From positions 62,001 to 126,000 of the forward strand of contig FNPA01000007.1 in assembly GCA_900107185.1 (NCBI GenBank): a DNA stretch of 64,000 nt. Direction: 5' to 3'. This DNA is from Ruminococcaceae bacterium YAD3003. Lineage in GTDB: Bacteria > Bacillota > Clostridia > Saccharofermentanales > Saccharofermentanaceae. The position numbers and the translations under genes are program-made. A model generated the notes under the pieces. That model saw only the letters and a list, made by a program, of their open reading frames with translations. It ran no database searches and was not told the origin of the DNA. Every line of letters begins with the position of its first letter. Within the stretch, counting starts at the first letter, position 1. Of this stretch, positions 1 through 8,578 are shown in pieces.

Positions 1-10
1 ATGGGCATTC

Positions 11-970
11 TCAGATATTGTAGTACCAGACATCTCCCTGGTCTAATTCTTCCTTTTTCACCTTGTGATCGTTCGTCTGCTGCTCCATTTCGAGGTTCTT
101 CATGCTGACTCTGGAGTTAGCATCGATCGAACGGGTGATGAATGCGTTACCTCCGATTACCGTGTTCTCACCGATAACCGTTTCGCCGCCGAGGATGGAA
201 GCGTTGGCATAAATGGTGACATTATCACAGATAGTAGGATGACGCTTTTTACCGGAGAGCTTCTGTCCGCCTCTGGTAGAGAGCGCACCGATAGTAACAC
301 CCTGGTAGATCTTTACGTTGTTTCCGATTATTGAAGTCTCACCGACAACGATACCTGTACCATGGTCAATGAAGAAATATTTTCCGATAGTAGCACCCGG
401 GTGGATATCGATTCCCGTGTTGGAATGAGCGATCTCAGTCATGAGTCTCGGGAGGATCGGAACATTGAGCAGATAGAGCTCGTGAGCGATTCTGTATACC
501 GTTATGGCATAGAGGCCCGGATAAGAGAGGATGATCTCATCGAAGTTACCTGCAGCAGGGTCGCCGTCAAGAGTAGATAAGAGATCTGTCTCAATATACT
601 CTCTGATCTTTGGAATCCTTCCGAAGAACTCTTTGCAGATGCGGAAGCTCTCAGCATCACGCTCCTGATCATTAAGTTTATTCTCGGTCTGGGAATAGTC
701 GAGCGCCCTGTAAATCTGCTTCTTGAGGTGATAGAAAACATCCTCAATAGTTACCGCAAAACTGTTTTTGGGATTATAGATCTTATATGAGAGATCACGG
801 AAATAACCCGGATAAATGATTCTGAAGAAATGTTCAACGAGTTCTTTTACTTCTCCCTTATCAGGATTATTGAAGAGCTTGATCGCATCAATATTCTTAC
901 CGCCGTCAAAATCAGCGATAATCATATTAACGATATCATTGATCTCGTTATCATTAATGTTAGCGCTCAT
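11..970 (-). CDS. cysE: Serine O-acetyltransferase (CysE/EpsC type)
   Basis: Transfers acetyl from acetyl-CoA to L-serine to give O-acetylserine, the first step of cysteine synthesis, in the cytoplasm. The protein has 319 residues: an N-terminal helical domain (about 1-185) and a C-terminal left-handed beta-helix of hexapeptide repeats (about 190-285) carrying the family motifs HSNTGIDIHPGATIG and IDHGTGIVVGET, which hold the catalytic Asp/His pair. A tail of about 30 polar residues follows the last hexapeptide. Length fits the longer EpsC-like clostridial form. The ATG at 970 has an AAAGGA site upstream and its own promoter at 1008-1035. No T-box or other leader fits in the short 5-prime region. 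Family assignment is secure; which paralogue of the cysteine pathway it serves is inferred. Confidence 0.93.
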   Translation of the reverse strand: MSANINDNEINDIVNMIIADFDGGKNIDAIKLFNNPDKGEVKELVEHFFRIIYPGYFRDLSYKIYNPKNSFAVTIEDVFYHLKKQIYRALDYSQTENKLNDQERDAESFRICKEFFGRIPKIREYIETDLLSTLDGDPAAGNFDEIILSYPGLYAITVYRIAHELYLLNVPILPRLMTEIAHSNTGIDIHPGATIGKYFFIDHGTGIVVGETSIIGNNVKIYQGVTIGALSTRGGQKLSGKKRHPTICDNVTIYANASILGGETVIGENTVIGGNAFITRSIDANSRVSMKNLEMEQQTNDHKVKKEELDQGDVWYYNI

Positions 971-1007
971 AGAGAATATCCTTTCGATTCAATCCTTATA
1001 ACATAGT

Positions 1008-1035
1008 AGTATATCACGAAGAAAATATGGTTCAA
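1008..1035 (-). promoter_or_regulatory. Promoter of the serine acetyltransferase gene
   Basis: On the minus strand TTGAAC (1030-1035) is followed after 16 bp by TATACT (1008-1013), the latter inside an extended -10 TGATATACT. It lies between the terminator of the upstream exporter operon and the cysE start, so cysE is probably transcribed alone. Confidence 0.55.
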
Positions 1036-1069
1036 ATAAAAACCGAGCAAACCAATAGGTATGCCCGGT
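1035..1069 (-). terminator. Rho-independent terminator of the exporter operon
   Basis: Minus-strand hairpin with arms ACCGGGCA and TGCTCGGT (plus 1062-1069 and 1042-1049; one G-T pair) followed by TTTTATTT. It sits 32 bp past the end of the ABC ATPase gene. Confidence 0.8.
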
Positions 1070-1100
1070 CTTTCCTTTATTTAATATGAACTAACTCTTA

Positions 1101-1856
1101 TTACCATCCCAAATCCATCAGCCAGTTGTTCAGTTTGCGCTCGCGGTCCTTATCCGGCATGGATGTGTCATTCTGATACTCACCCTTGATGTTACCGTCA
1201 ACAATAAAGAGAACGCGTGTGCATCTTGATGCGACCTTCGCATCGTGCGTTACCATCATAATGGTCGTACCCTCCTCATTGAGTTTAACGAGCTCATCCA
1301 TAACTTCATTGGATGATGTGCGGTTCAGGGCGCCTGTCGGCTCATCAGCGAAAAGGATCTTCGGTGAGTTGATCATCGAACGGCAGATACATGCTCTCTG
1401 GAGCTGACCGCCTGACACTTCGTTGATGTCGTTATCAGCAACTTCAATGATACCGAGCTTTCTCATCAGTTCTTCACCCTTTTGGATCTTGTCTTCACGG
1501 CTCCCGCCCTTTTTACTCTCGAAAGCAGGAAGCAGAATGTTGTCAAGGATAGTAAGGTTCTTCATCATGAACATCTGCTGGAAGATAAATCCCATCTTAT
1601 CGAGACGAGTCTCAGCGAGCTGTGTGCTGCTCATTTTCGCGAGGTCTTCGCCGTCAAAAAGGACTTTTCCGCTGGTGGCCTGATCCATTCCTGAGATTGA
1701 ATAGAGCAGTGTTGATTTGCCAGAACCAGAAGGTCCCATAATAGCGACCATCTCACCTTCATCAACCTTAAGATTTATATTCTTCAATACATTATTTTGT
1801 CTCTTATCAACAACATATGTCTTGCAAAGATCTTTTGTTTCAATAACTGTAGCCAT
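1101..1856 (-). CDS. ABC transporter ATP-binding protein (MacB/LolD/FtsE type)
   Basis: ATPase subunit driving the FtsX-type permease encoded immediately upstream. The 251 residues carry a complete nucleotide-binding domain: Walker A GPSGSGKST at 41-49, Q-loop near 92, signature SGGQLQR near 145, Walker B ILFADEPTGAL followed by the H-loop THD. The A-D-E-P-T-G-A-L Walker B is typical of the MacB/BceA class that works with FtsX permeases in export or removal of peptides and lipids from the membrane rather than in uptake. It starts 15 bp after the permease stop, so the two are co-transcribed, and a terminator follows. The substrate cannot be read from sequence; antimicrobial peptide resistance is a guess based on the linked two-component genes. 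Confidence 0.92.
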   Translation of the reverse strand: MATVIETKDLCKTYVVDKRQNNVLKNINLKVDEGEMVAIMGPSGSGKSTLLYSISGMDQATSGKVLFDGEDLAKMSSTQLAETRLDKMGFIFQQMFMMKNLTILDNILLPAFESKKGGSREDKIQKGEELMRKLGIIEVADNDINEVSGGQLQRACICRSMINSPKILFADEPTGALNRTSSNEVMDELVKLNEEGTTIMMVTHDAKVASRCTRVLFIVDGNIKGEYQNDTSMPDKDRERKLNNWLMDLGW

Positions 1857-1871
1857 TTTAACTTCCTCCGA

Positions 1872-4238
1872 TTATTCGATACTAGCCGTGTCGCGGCTTC
1901 TGATTTTTCTGGTATAAAGAGCCGTCAGGAATGCTGTAACAACTGTTACGATCAATATGGCTCCCGGATACATGACAAAGCTTCTAAAGATGTCATAGTT
2001 GTAATCAATGTCTGAAGCTCCCATCATGCCGAAGATAGGACTTATGCAAAGATCTGTCATAGGCATCGAGAGTCCGACCGCCAGAAGCATCGCGACGAAG
2101 GCTACGATAAAGAATCTATGTACATGCCACTTGATTACCGTGCTATCCTTAAATCCAACGGCCTTCGCAATGGCGATCTCACTCTTTTCGTCTGCAATAA
2201 ATGATCTCTCCATCAGGATAGTTATCAGAATTACTACGATGAGTGTGATGAGCAAAAGGAGCTTTGCAACCGCATCCATGATGTCATAGACCTTCACACA
2301 GTCAACACAGAATTCAGTTGCGTTAAACACTTCATCATTTCCTGTCAGATCCTTGATCTTCTTAACTCTTTCATCAATTGTCTTCTGATCCGGATTATCC
2401 GTAAAATCGATCATGAACTGGGAAGGTGATGTCAGGTGCGAGAAATCTGTTGGTGCGTCCTCGTGCAGAAGAATTACCTTTCCGAGTTGGTTCATTGATT
2501 GAAAACATCCGGTAATCAGGAGTTCTTCTTTTTTATCACCATAGTCGATCCTGATCGTGTCTCCTATCTTTGCTCCGGTCAATTCTGTAAACTGTTTTGT
2601 TATTGCAACTTCCCTCTCATTTGAAGGAGCAACACCTTCAGCCATCTTAAATTCGGAAACATTACTTCTCCAATCCTGCTCGAAAGAATAAGAATATGTA
2701 TTGCCTTCATATTCGACCTGATAGGTATAGATCATTCGGATGCGGGCTGTACAGGGCATTCCTTCCTTTGTGAATTCATCTGCAAGTTCATCCAAGTATT
2801 CATCCAGTTCAGCCTCACCGTCCGCATGCATGAACGAAGTTGCCTTTTTGTTATCTGTAATGTACACATCAGATGGAGGCCCAAAAAGGTATACGAGCTT
2901 GTCACTGTTCATAGTGTTTGCAGTATTTACGATCATGAGCACAAGAAGCGTGCAAAGGGAGAATGTTACGATTATCGTGACAAACCTTTTCGGGCTCGAG
3001 AAGATATCATTAATTGCAAGATACCATGAGGGTCTCATAATATTCTTCGCAATTCTTATTCCGCCCTTTTTCTTAAACCTCTCGCCTGTCTGACCTGATC
3101 TGACTGCATCGATAGGTGTAAGGCACCTGATCTTTGATGTGCTTAAGTAAGCAAAAAGAATTACCATCAGCGTTACACAGACTGAACCCAAAATGTTCCA
3201 CGCATATCCCCAACTCGATCCGAGGATCATATCCTGAGTCATGGAATCCAGCAGAAGCTTACCAAATGGAATGCTCAGGAAGAAACCGATAGCTGAACCT
3301 ATAATTGCTATCACTGCATACTTCGTAAAATAAATCGTTCTGATCTTTTTATCTTTTATTCCGATTGCCTTCATTACGCCAATCTCTCTGAAGTCCTCGC
3401 CGATAGAGAAGTTGATAGTAAATCTCAACACGAGGAATGAAACGATCATCAGACAGATACTTAAAATTACAACGATAAAGGCTACAATGAGATTCATTAC
3501 ATAAGCCATCTTGATCATCGATACAGGCTTTGAATATGCGACATTCTCCAGATCAGAGAGTGCTGAACCGACTGCAGCGGTATCATCCGTCTTGATATAA
3601 AACAATTCGCCGCCATAGTATGTGAAAGCAAATTCGTCATCGAGGAATTTCTGCAATGAAGCATCATTAACAAGGAACCTGGGATTACCGAAAAACGAAG
3701 AACCTAAAAAGGCGTCCTTCAGACTTCCTGCAACAGTCAGTGTCACTTTTACATCGCCCAATTCAAACGTTAGCTTATCACCAACACTAAGATTGTTTTC
3801 TCTAAATGCACTGCTGGAAACATATACCTCTCCGGGTGCAACAGAAGTTATTGCGTTATCATCCTTATCAAAGAAAGTCATTCCGGCACGTTCAGGTGAG
3901 AGCAGCATTCCCACATTTTCAATATTGATCTGTTTGCCGCTTTCTTTGAAGACATCGCCTTTCGACATGTAGATTACTGTGTCAAACGAGTAGCTCTCGA
4001 CTTCAGGAACCGCTTTTATTTTACCTTCAAAACTTCCGATTGCATTCTCACCTAATGCGATCAGCTGATAGTCTCCGATTCCGGCCTTCTCGAACATATA
4101 ATCCGTACCATTCATAACCGATACAAAATTATAGATACCGCTCGCGAAGAACACGCTCGCGATGATTACGAAGAGGAACAAAATAATGTTCATCGTTTTG
4201 TTTCTCTTCAGATCCTTTTTCAAAATCCTTCCAAACAT
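1872..4238 (-). CDS. FtsX-type ABC transporter permease
   Basis: Membrane subunit of 788 residues partnering the ATPase gene downstream. Layout seen: one N-terminal membrane helix (about 17-38), a roughly 200-residue extracytoplasmic domain, three helices (about 245-375) with the cytoplasmic FtsX loop containing GEDFREIGVMKAIGI, a fourth helix near 430, a second large outside domain (about 445-675) and three C-terminal helices with a matching AIAKAVGF loop. This duplicated FtsX arrangement is characteristic of peptide- or lipid-moving MacB-like exporters. The upstream intergenic region holds an 11-bp direct repeat that may be bound by the response regulator encoded further upstream. Substrate unknown. 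Confidence 0.9.
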   Translation of the reverse strand: MFGRILKKDLKRNKTMNIILFLFVIIASVFFASGIYNFVSVMNGTDYMFEKAGIGDYQLIALGENAIGSFEGKIKAVPEVESYSFDTVIYMSKGDVFKESGKQINIENVGMLLSPERAGMTFFDKDDNAITSVAPGEVYVSSSAFRENNLSVGDKLTFELGDVKVTLTVAGSLKDAFLGSSFFGNPRFLVNDASLQKFLDDEFAFTYYGGELFYIKTDDTAAVGSALSDLENVAYSKPVSMIKMAYVMNLIVAFIVVILSICLMIVSFLVLRFTINFSIGEDFREIGVMKAIGIKDKKIRTIYFTKYAVIAIIGSAIGFFLSIPFGKLLLDSMTQDMILGSSWGYAWNILGSVCVTLMVILFAYLSTSKIRCLTPIDAVRSGQTGERFKKKGGIRIAKNIMRPSWYLAINDIFSSPKRFVTIIVTFSLCTLLVLMIVNTANTMNSDKLVYLFGPPSDVYITDNKKATSFMHADGEAELDEYLDELADEFTKEGMPCTARIRMIYTYQVEYEGNTYSYSFEQDWRSNVSEFKMAEGVAPSNEREVAITKQFTELTGAKIGDTIRIDYGDKKEELLITGCFQSMNQLGKVILLHEDAPTDFSHLTSPSQFMIDFTDNPDQKTIDERVKKIKDLTGNDEVFNATEFCVDCVKVYDIMDAVAKLLLLITLIVVILITILMERSFIADEKSEIAIAKAVGFKDSTVIKWHVHRFFIVAFVAMLLAVGLSMPMTDLCISPIFGMMGASDIDYNYDIFRSFVMYPGAILIVTVVTAFLTALYTRKIRSRDTASIE

Positions 4239-4285
4239 TTCTTAATCTATCCCTTCTTCCGGTTTATGCCGAAATGATACCAATC

Positions 4286-4307
4286 AAATTATTAAACAAT
4301 CATTAAA
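4286..4307 (-). promoter_or_regulatory. Candidate response-regulator binding site (11-bp direct repeat)
   Basis: Minus-strand reading TTTAATGATTG followed directly by TTTAATAATTT, two half-sites repeated every 11 bp, just upstream of a possible -10 TATCAT and the permease gene. OmpR-family regulators bind such phased direct repeats. A 9-bp inverted repeat (TTCCGGTTT at 4257-4265, AAACCGGAA at 4307-4315) flanks the site. Function is inferred. Confidence 0.45.
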
Positions 4308-4370
4308 AACCGGAAAGGCCCTGATTTATTGCGTTTGCAGGTTCGAGATTTGTCAAGTGTGATTGAATTA

Positions 4371-5585
4371 TTAAGCCATCTTAACAACAGCAACAACCTT
4401 GAAGCCGCCTTCTGATGCTTCTGCGTAGACGTCACCATCCATCTTCTGCATAAGGTGCTTACAGATATATAGGCCAAGGCCGGAACCCGGAATACCCTCG
4501 GTATTCTTGCCACGGTAAAACGAATCAAAAAGATTCTGCATATCGGTCTCATCAGGAGCTGTTCCGGTATTCGTAACGCAGATAAGCTTATAGTCTTCCT
4601 CTTCTTCGAAAGTAATATTAACGGACTTACCATCACCATACTTGATGGCATTTTCCATAATGTTCTGAATCACTTCCACGAGCCTGTCAGGATCCGCTTT
4701 TATGAGACAATTCGAATGTTCTCCGACAGTAAATGAAGTATGTAAAACCGAGAGCGTATCTTTATAGTAGATTTCGATTTTCTTTATAACTTCATCAAGG
4801 TAAACTTCACCGACATTAACATTAAGATCGATGAAATCTTCACGCGATATCTTTGAAATCTCACTTGCATATCTTTTTATCTCATTTGTATTTTTCAGGA
4901 TACCTTCGAAAGCTTCCTTTTTCTTCTCTTCGCTGTCATATATGCCATCTTTTAAAGCCTTCGTATATAACTCGATAGCAGAAAGAGGTGTCTTGATATC
5001 GTGCGAGAGCGAGAGAACCAGCGTTTTCTTTTCTTTCTGGTATTCGAGTTCTTTTCGTTTTGAATCTTCCAGATTCTCTCTGAGCATGTCCATGCCCCAT
5101 AAGAACTTGCCGAAGAACCTGCTCTTCTCTTCAGTTACGGGCTTTGTAAGATTACCCTTTGCGAGTTCTACAGTCATGTCTGTCATGCTGCTGAAAGGCT
5201 TTAAGACCTTGCGCTCAACATAGATCAAGACTGCAACCGTAAAAATGAACATGATTGCCAAAACACAGTTAATAGCGATTACGGTCTTATAATTAAAAAC
5301 ATTTTTGTATCCGATGCGATATAAAACGCCGTCACTCTCAGCCACTATGTATTCGTAGTTAACCTCTGTGCTGTCATACGGCTCCAACTTAATTATCGTT
5401 TCATAGTCATCAGGATTAATAGCCGAAACAGGCTCATTCTCCAGTCTTCTTGCTATCTGCTTAGCTTCGACCATGCAAAGGGTATCATCATTTTTAAGGC
5501 TCTTAAAAACGAGGATATTGCTTAAAACGATAAGCAGTATCTCAACGATGACTATTCCTATAATGGCCTTTCTGAACTTATTCAA
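4371..5585 (-). CDS. Sensor histidine kinase
   Basis: Membrane kinase of 404 residues that should phosphorylate the response regulator encoded just upstream (8-bp overlap). Seen: membrane helices at about 8-28 and 103-121 bracketing a small extracytoplasmic sensor domain of about 75 residues, a HAMP linker, the HisKA box LSHDIKTPLSAIELYTKAL with the phospho-accepting His near 197, the N box NIMENAIKYG and the G box GSGLGLYICKHL. The next operon downstream on the same strand is the FtsX-type exporter, with 132 bp between, so it is probably the regulated target. The inducing signal is unknown. All catalytic boxes are intact. Confidence 0.92.
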   Translation of the reverse strand: MNKFRKAIIGIVIVEILLIVLSNILVFKSLKNDDTLCMVEAKQIARRLENEPVSAINPDDYETIIKLEPYDSTEVNYEYIVAESDGVLYRIGYKNVFNYKTVIAINCVLAIMFIFTVAVLIYVERKVLKPFSSMTDMTVELAKGNLTKPVTEEKSRFFGKFLWGMDMLRENLEDSKRKELEYQKEKKTLVLSLSHDIKTPLSAIELYTKALKDGIYDSEEKKKEAFEGILKNTNEIKRYASEISKISREDFIDLNVNVGEVYLDEVIKKIEIYYKDTLSVLHTSFTVGEHSNCLIKADPDRLVEVIQNIMENAIKYGDGKSVNITFEEEEDYKLICVTNTGTAPDETDMQNLFDSFYRGKNTEGIPGSGLGLYICKHLMQKMDGDVYAEASEGGFKVVAVVKMA

Positions 5586-6243
5586 ATCTGTATCCTACTC
5601 CCCAAACTGTCAGGATATGTTCAGGATTTTTAGGATCCTTTTCTATCTTTTCTCTTAACCACTTGATATGAACTGTCAGAGTCTGCATCTCCGACTCTGA
5701 ATCGCTCCCCCAGATAGCATTGAAAATAAATGCTTTTTTGAGCGTAACACCCTTGTTGTCTATCAAAAGCTTTAACAGATCGAACTCTTTCGTGGTGACC
5801 TCAACCTTTTTGTCATTAACAATAAGAGTCTTTGTTACGCAGTTAAGCTTGAGACTGCCTTCCACGATCTCATCAATCGAATACTTGCGTTTAAATATGC
5901 CCTTGATCTTTGCGAGGAGGATGTCAATGTCATATGGCTTCTCGATATAATCGTCGGCACCTAAATCCAGACATTTGAGTTTGCTCTCCTTATCAGTTTT
6001 CGCGCTGGCAATAAGAATATGTGCATTGGAATCTTCCCTGATCTTTGAGCAGACAGTGAAGCCGTCGACCTCGCCTGGGAGCATAATGTCCAATACCATG
6101 AGCTTAGCGCCATACTTCTCGTACAACTCCAATGCCTTCTTGCCGGTGTCAGCAAGTGATACGGTATAGTTCTCCTTGCGGAGGAAATCACATAACAGAT
6201 TTCCTATCTCAACGTTATCTTCAACTACGATAATGTCCGGCAT
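5578..6243 (-). CDS. OmpR/PhoB-family response regulator
   Basis: DNA-binding partner of the adjacent kinase, 221 residues. Receiver domain with the acidic pair EDN, the phosphorylatable Asp in MVLDIMLPG and the Lys in EKPYD; then a winged-helix DNA-binding domain ending in LTVHIKWLREKIEKDP and WGVGYRFE. I place the start at the ATG at 6243 (protein begins MPDIIVVEDN) because AAGGA lies 9 bp upstream; two earlier in-frame ATGs have poorer spacing. The stop region overlaps the kinase start by 8 bp, indicating translational coupling. The likely target is the FtsX-type exporter at 1101-4238, where an 11-bp-phased repeat is present. Confidence 0.92.
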   Translation of the reverse strand: MPDIIVVEDNVEIGNLLCDFLRKENYTVSLADTGKKALELYEKYGAKLMVLDIMLPGEVDGFTVCSKIREDSNAHILIASAKTDKESKLKCLDLGADDYIEKPYDIDILLAKIKGIFKRKYSIDEIVEGSLKLNCVTKTLIVNDKKVEVTTKEFDLLKLLIDNKGVTLKKAFIFNAIWGSDSESEMQTLTVHIKWLREKIEKDPKNPEHILTVWGVGYRFE

Positions 6244-6380
6244 CTGCTCCATTCCTTTGGTCTTAATTTTCAAGTACGATATAATTAGACATTATAGTAT
6301 AAAAGTGTTGGATTGGCACAGATTATGGCTGCTCTACCAACAGTTGGGATTTTTGAAATATAAGGGATTTGGTGATTTTT

Positions 6381-7229
6381 ATGGGGAATTATGAATTTGG
6401 TACAGCAAGCACATCCTCAATGCTGTTCATACTGTTAACAGCAGTTTTAGGAATCGCTCTGCCTCTAACCGCAGCGATTATCTGGTGCAAGAAAAAGCAC
6501 GAACCTTTTACTACGGTTCTGATCGGTGCAGCGACATTTCTGCTGTTTGCGATCGTTATAGAAAAGCCTCTTCAGGCAATTGTTATATCGTTCGACAATC
6601 CGGTCAGCCAATTTGTAAATGCCAGACCGGTTCTCTGGGGCATTATCGTAGGACTATTCCCCGGTGTATTCGAAGAGACGGGAAGATTTGTTGCGTTCAA
6701 GACTGTATTGCGCAAAAGGACACAGCGTGAAACCGGCCTCTCACATGGCATCGGTCACGGCGGCTTTGAAGCCATGTTCATTCTCGGCATTACATACATT
6801 GAGTATTTCGCATTTGCTTTATTGCTGAACCAGGGTTTATTCGTGGAACTGTTAATCGAACCAGTCAAGGACTCGCTCTCGTCTGATGCTATTGCACAGA
6901 TAACAGGCATAGTTGAACAGATCACAACATTCACGGCAGCCACTATGGGCCTTGCATTAGTGGACAGACTGCTCGCTGTGGCCTACCATATCGGTGCATC
7001 CATCATGGTCTTCTATGCAGTTAAGGATAAGAAAAAGTGGTGGCTCTATCCTCTCTCGATCATTATCCATACGGTGATTGACGGATTCCTGGGAATACAG
7101 CTCGCCGGTGTTTTTGAGTTGTCGAATGTTGCAAATGAGATCATATTCGGAGTAGAAGCATTCGCAGTATTCTTCGCTGCATTCTTCCTGCTGTATAAGA
7201 AAGACAAATCAAAGGAAGTTGCAAACTAA
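6381..7229 (+). CDS. YhfC-family intramembrane metalloprotease
   Basis: Multi-spanning membrane protein of about 282 residues. The sequence FPGVFEETGR followed by GIGHGGFEAMFILG, and a later HIGASIMVFYA and HTVIDGF, match the YhfC family of putative glutamic/metallo intramembrane proteases related to CPBP/Abi proteins: the E-E and H residues lie in predicted helices and would bind the metal. Start chosen at the ATG at 6381; an in-frame TTG at 6369 is possible but less likely. It is divergent from the response regulator gene with about 137 bp between. The substrate and physiological role are unknown; some relatives act in bacteriocin self-protection or protein prenyl-type processing, which cannot be inferred here. 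Confidence 0.82.
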   Translation: MGNYEFGTASTSSMLFILLTAVLGIALPLTAAIIWCKKKHEPFTTVLIGAATFLLFAIVIEKPLQAIVISFDNPVSQFVNARPVLWGIIVGLFPGVFEETGRFVAFKTVLRKRTQRETGLSHGIGHGGFEAMFILGITYIEYFAFALLLNQGLFVELLIEPVKDSLSSDAIAQITGIVEQITTFTAATMGLALVDRLLAVAYHIGASIMVFYAVKDKKKWWLYPLSIIIHTVIDGFLGIQLAGVFELSNVANEIIFGVEAFAVFFAAFFLLYKKDKSKEVAN

Positions 7230-7323
7230 CTATATTAAGTCGTGTATTTTGTATCAGTCCGGAATCCGTATATGAGATAATTAACAGTATCAACATTTGC
7301 ATATGCGAAAGGATTGTAACTCT

Positions 7324-8502
7324 ATGTTCGACTTTAAGTACTTTACACCCACAAAAGTAGTTTTTGGCAAGAATACAGAATCTCAGGTTGCTGACCTCAT
7401 TAAGGAGTTCGGCGGAACCAAGATACTTATCCATTACGGCGGCGGCAGCGTTGTCCGTTCCGGTCTGTTAAAGAGAGTTACTGATACTTTGGATGCTGCG
7501 GGCATCAACTATATAACATTAGGCGGCGCAGTTCCGAATCCGCATCTGGGTCTCGTATACGAAGGCATTGAGCTCTGCAAAAAGGAAGGCGTTGACTTCC
7601 TCCTCGCAGTTGGCGGCGGCAGTGCGATCGACTCTGCAAAAGCAATCGGTTATGGCGTAGCTAACGAAGGTGACGTATGGGATTTCTACGACTATAAGCG
7701 TCAGGCAAAAGGATGTCTCCCGTTAGGCGTAATCCTCACAATGGCAGCAACAGGAAGTGAGATGAGTGACTCTTCTGTTATCACAAAGGAAGAAGGCCTC
7801 ATTAAGCGCGGTTACAGCAGCGATTATTCACGTGCTAAATTCGCGATCATGAACCCTGAGCTCACAATGACTCTGCCTGACTATCAGACAGCATGCGGAT
7901 GCACGGATATCATGATGCACACAATGGAAAGATATTTCACACAAGGCGGCAATATGGATCTCACTGATGCTCTCGCAGAAGGACTCCTGCGCACAGTTAA
8001 GGATAATGCGATCATCCTCCGCGATGATCCTAAGAACTACGATGCACGTGCGGAAGTTATGTGGGCTGGAAGCCTCGCACACAATGGTCTTACAGGCTGC
8101 GGAAACGATGGCGGTGACTGGATGACTCATAAGCTTGAGCACGAGTTAGGCGGCCTCTACGATGTAGCTCACGGCGCAGGTCTCGCAGCTATCTGGGGAA
8201 GCTGGGCGAGATACGTATACAAGGAATGTCTCCCCCGCTTCAAGAAGTTTGCTCTTAACGTTATGGGCATTGCAAATGAAGGTACAGATGAGGAGATCGC
8301 TCTTAAGGGTATCGAAGCAATGGAAGATTTCTACCGTGCAATCAAGATGCCTACAAACCTTCGTGAATTGGGCGTAACCGTTGCTGACGGTGACCTCGAA
8401 CTCATGGCTCACAAGTGTGCTGTCGGTGTAGGCGGCGAGATGGGTTCTGCTAAGGTTCTTAACGAAGAGGATATGCTGAACATCTTTAAGATGAGCATGT
8501 AA
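7324..8502 (+). CDS. Iron-containing alcohol dehydrogenase (BdhA/YugJ type)
   Basis: NAD(P)H-dependent reduction of aldehydes such as butyraldehyde to alcohols, cytoplasmic. The 392-residue protein has the dinucleotide-binding segment GGGSAIDSAKAIG (about 94-106), the first metal ligand Asp in CGCTDIMMHTMERYF with His four residues on, and the remaining His ligands in HKLEHELGGLYDVAHGAG. The overall order and length match butanol dehydrogenase A and B. subtilis YugJ. Start at ATG 7324 with AAAGGA 10 bp upstream; an ATG at 7297 lacks a site. It is monocistronic, ended by a strong terminator. A fermentative role in redox balance is likely in an anaerobe; the true substrate is not determinable. 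Confidence 0.93.
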   Translation: MFDFKYFTPTKVVFGKNTESQVADLIKEFGGTKILIHYGGGSVVRSGLLKRVTDTLDAAGINYITLGGAVPNPHLGLVYEGIELCKKEGVDFLLAVGGGSAIDSAKAIGYGVANEGDVWDFYDYKRQAKGCLPLGVILTMAATGSEMSDSSVITKEEGLIKRGYSSDYSRAKFAIMNPELTMTLPDYQTACGCTDIMMHTMERYFTQGGNMDLTDALAEGLLRTVKDNAIILRDDPKNYDARAEVMWAGSLAHNGLTGCGNDGGDWMTHKLEHELGGLYDVAHGAGLAAIWGSWARYVYKECLPRFKKFALNVMGIANEGTDEEIALKGIEAMEDFYRAIKMPTNLRELGVTVADGDLELMAHKCAVGVGGEMGSAKVLNEEDMLNIFKMSM

Positions 8503-8517
8503 TTTACGTCAAATAAC

Positions 8518-8565
8518 ACCCGGAAAACAGTAGTTATCAGCTATTGTTTTCCGGGTTATTTTTTT
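8518..8565 (+). terminator. Bidirectional rho-independent terminator
   Basis: Perfect 12-bp arms ACCCGGAAAACA (8518-8529) and TGTTTTCCGGGT (8545-8556), then TATTTTTTT. The minus strand also ends in TTATTT, so it can serve the convergent MFS gene as well. Confidence 0.9.
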
Positions 8566-8578
8566 ACCTTTTAATTAC

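Noticed and set aside
6337-6347. CCAACAGTTGG palindrome as an operator of the YhfC gene
   Set aside because: Only 5-bp arms; too short to claim without repeats elsewhere.
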